From Archangium lansingense (GTDB lineage: Bacteria > Myxococcota > Myxococcia > Myxococcales > Myxococcaceae), in assembly GCF_026626635.1 (NCBI RefSeq), contig NZ_JAPNKA010000001.1, positions 9,656,501 to 9,720,500 on the forward strand: 64,000 nt of DNA, given 5' to 3'. Shown here piece after piece: positions 62,370 through 64,000 of this stretch. The notes under the pieces are model-generated. The model made no database searches. It saw only the letters and a list, made by a program, of their open reading frames with translations, and was not told where the DNA came from. Position 1 is the stretch's first letter, and the number at the start of each line of letters is the position of its first letter. Both the position numbers and the translations under genes were made by a program.

Positions 62370-64000
<1,631 letters not shown>

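Overview
The window is high-GC DNA from a myxobacterium, most likely Cystobacterineae (Archangium/Cystobacter/Myxococcus group). Evidence is the strong GC bias at third codon positions, many lipoprotein and TPR/HEAT genes, several sigma factors and two-component proteins, FHA-GGDEF and DUF4388 proteins, an MXAN_5187-type protein, and the rpsU-yqeY-dnaG-rpoD order at the right edge. No rRNA, tRNA, CRISPR array, insertion sequence or complete prophage was seen.

Layout. 0.2-6.4 kb: an alternative sigma factor, a CBS-domain protein and a three-gene ABC exporter operon whose two permease subunits carry C-terminal gluzincin-like domains (one with an HETTH site, one degenerate). 6.4-7.95 kb: a lower-GC island with a WHH nuclease toxin domain, its SUKH-type immunity gene and broken gene remnants on both strands. 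8.0-14.4 kb (minus strand): subtilisin-like protease, small envelope protein, glycerophosphodiester phosphodiesterase, GMC oxidoreductase and an acyl-CoA dehydrogenase-like protein. 14.4-19.4 kb: secreted DUF2252 protein, NarL-type kinase and response regulator in tail-to-tail overlap, and a lipase-like lipoprotein. 19.6-23 kb: TonB-dependent receptor with a structured leader, and exonuclease III. 23.2-31.4 kb: TPR lipoprotein, then a tightly coupled four-gene operon (class A PBP, FG-GAP protein, solute-binding-like protein, NtrY-like kinase).

31.4-42.9 kb: HNH endonuclease, DEAD-box helicase, envelope proteins, an ECF sigma/membrane-partner pair, a divergent stand-alone EF-Tu with a 5' attenuator, an SPFH protein, a beta-hydroxyacid dehydrogenase, an MXAN_5187-type protein and short HPF. 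43-59 kb: CheY-like regulator, DUF2007 protein, DUF1460 and HEAT proteins, a DUF4398/OmpA-TSP3 pair, an esterase, a ferritin-like lipoprotein, TruD, a DUF4388 protein, a DsbA-like lipoprotein, L-asparaginase, one active and one degenerate GGDEF protein, and a HEAT lipoprotein-like protein. 59.4-64 kb: the macromolecular synthesis operon rpsU, yqeY, dnaG and rpoD; rpoD runs off the right end.

Most of the window is envelope biology (export, proteolysis, peptidoglycan synthesis and sensing, outer-membrane anchoring) plus gene-expression control. The most unusual signals are the exporter/gluzincin fusions with a dead paralogue, the PBP-to-kinase operon, the EF-Tu paralogue behind a leader ORF and terminator, and the eroded toxin-immunity island. 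A hairpin repeat with a CCCTCTCCC/GGGAGAGGG stem occurs at least four times between genes.
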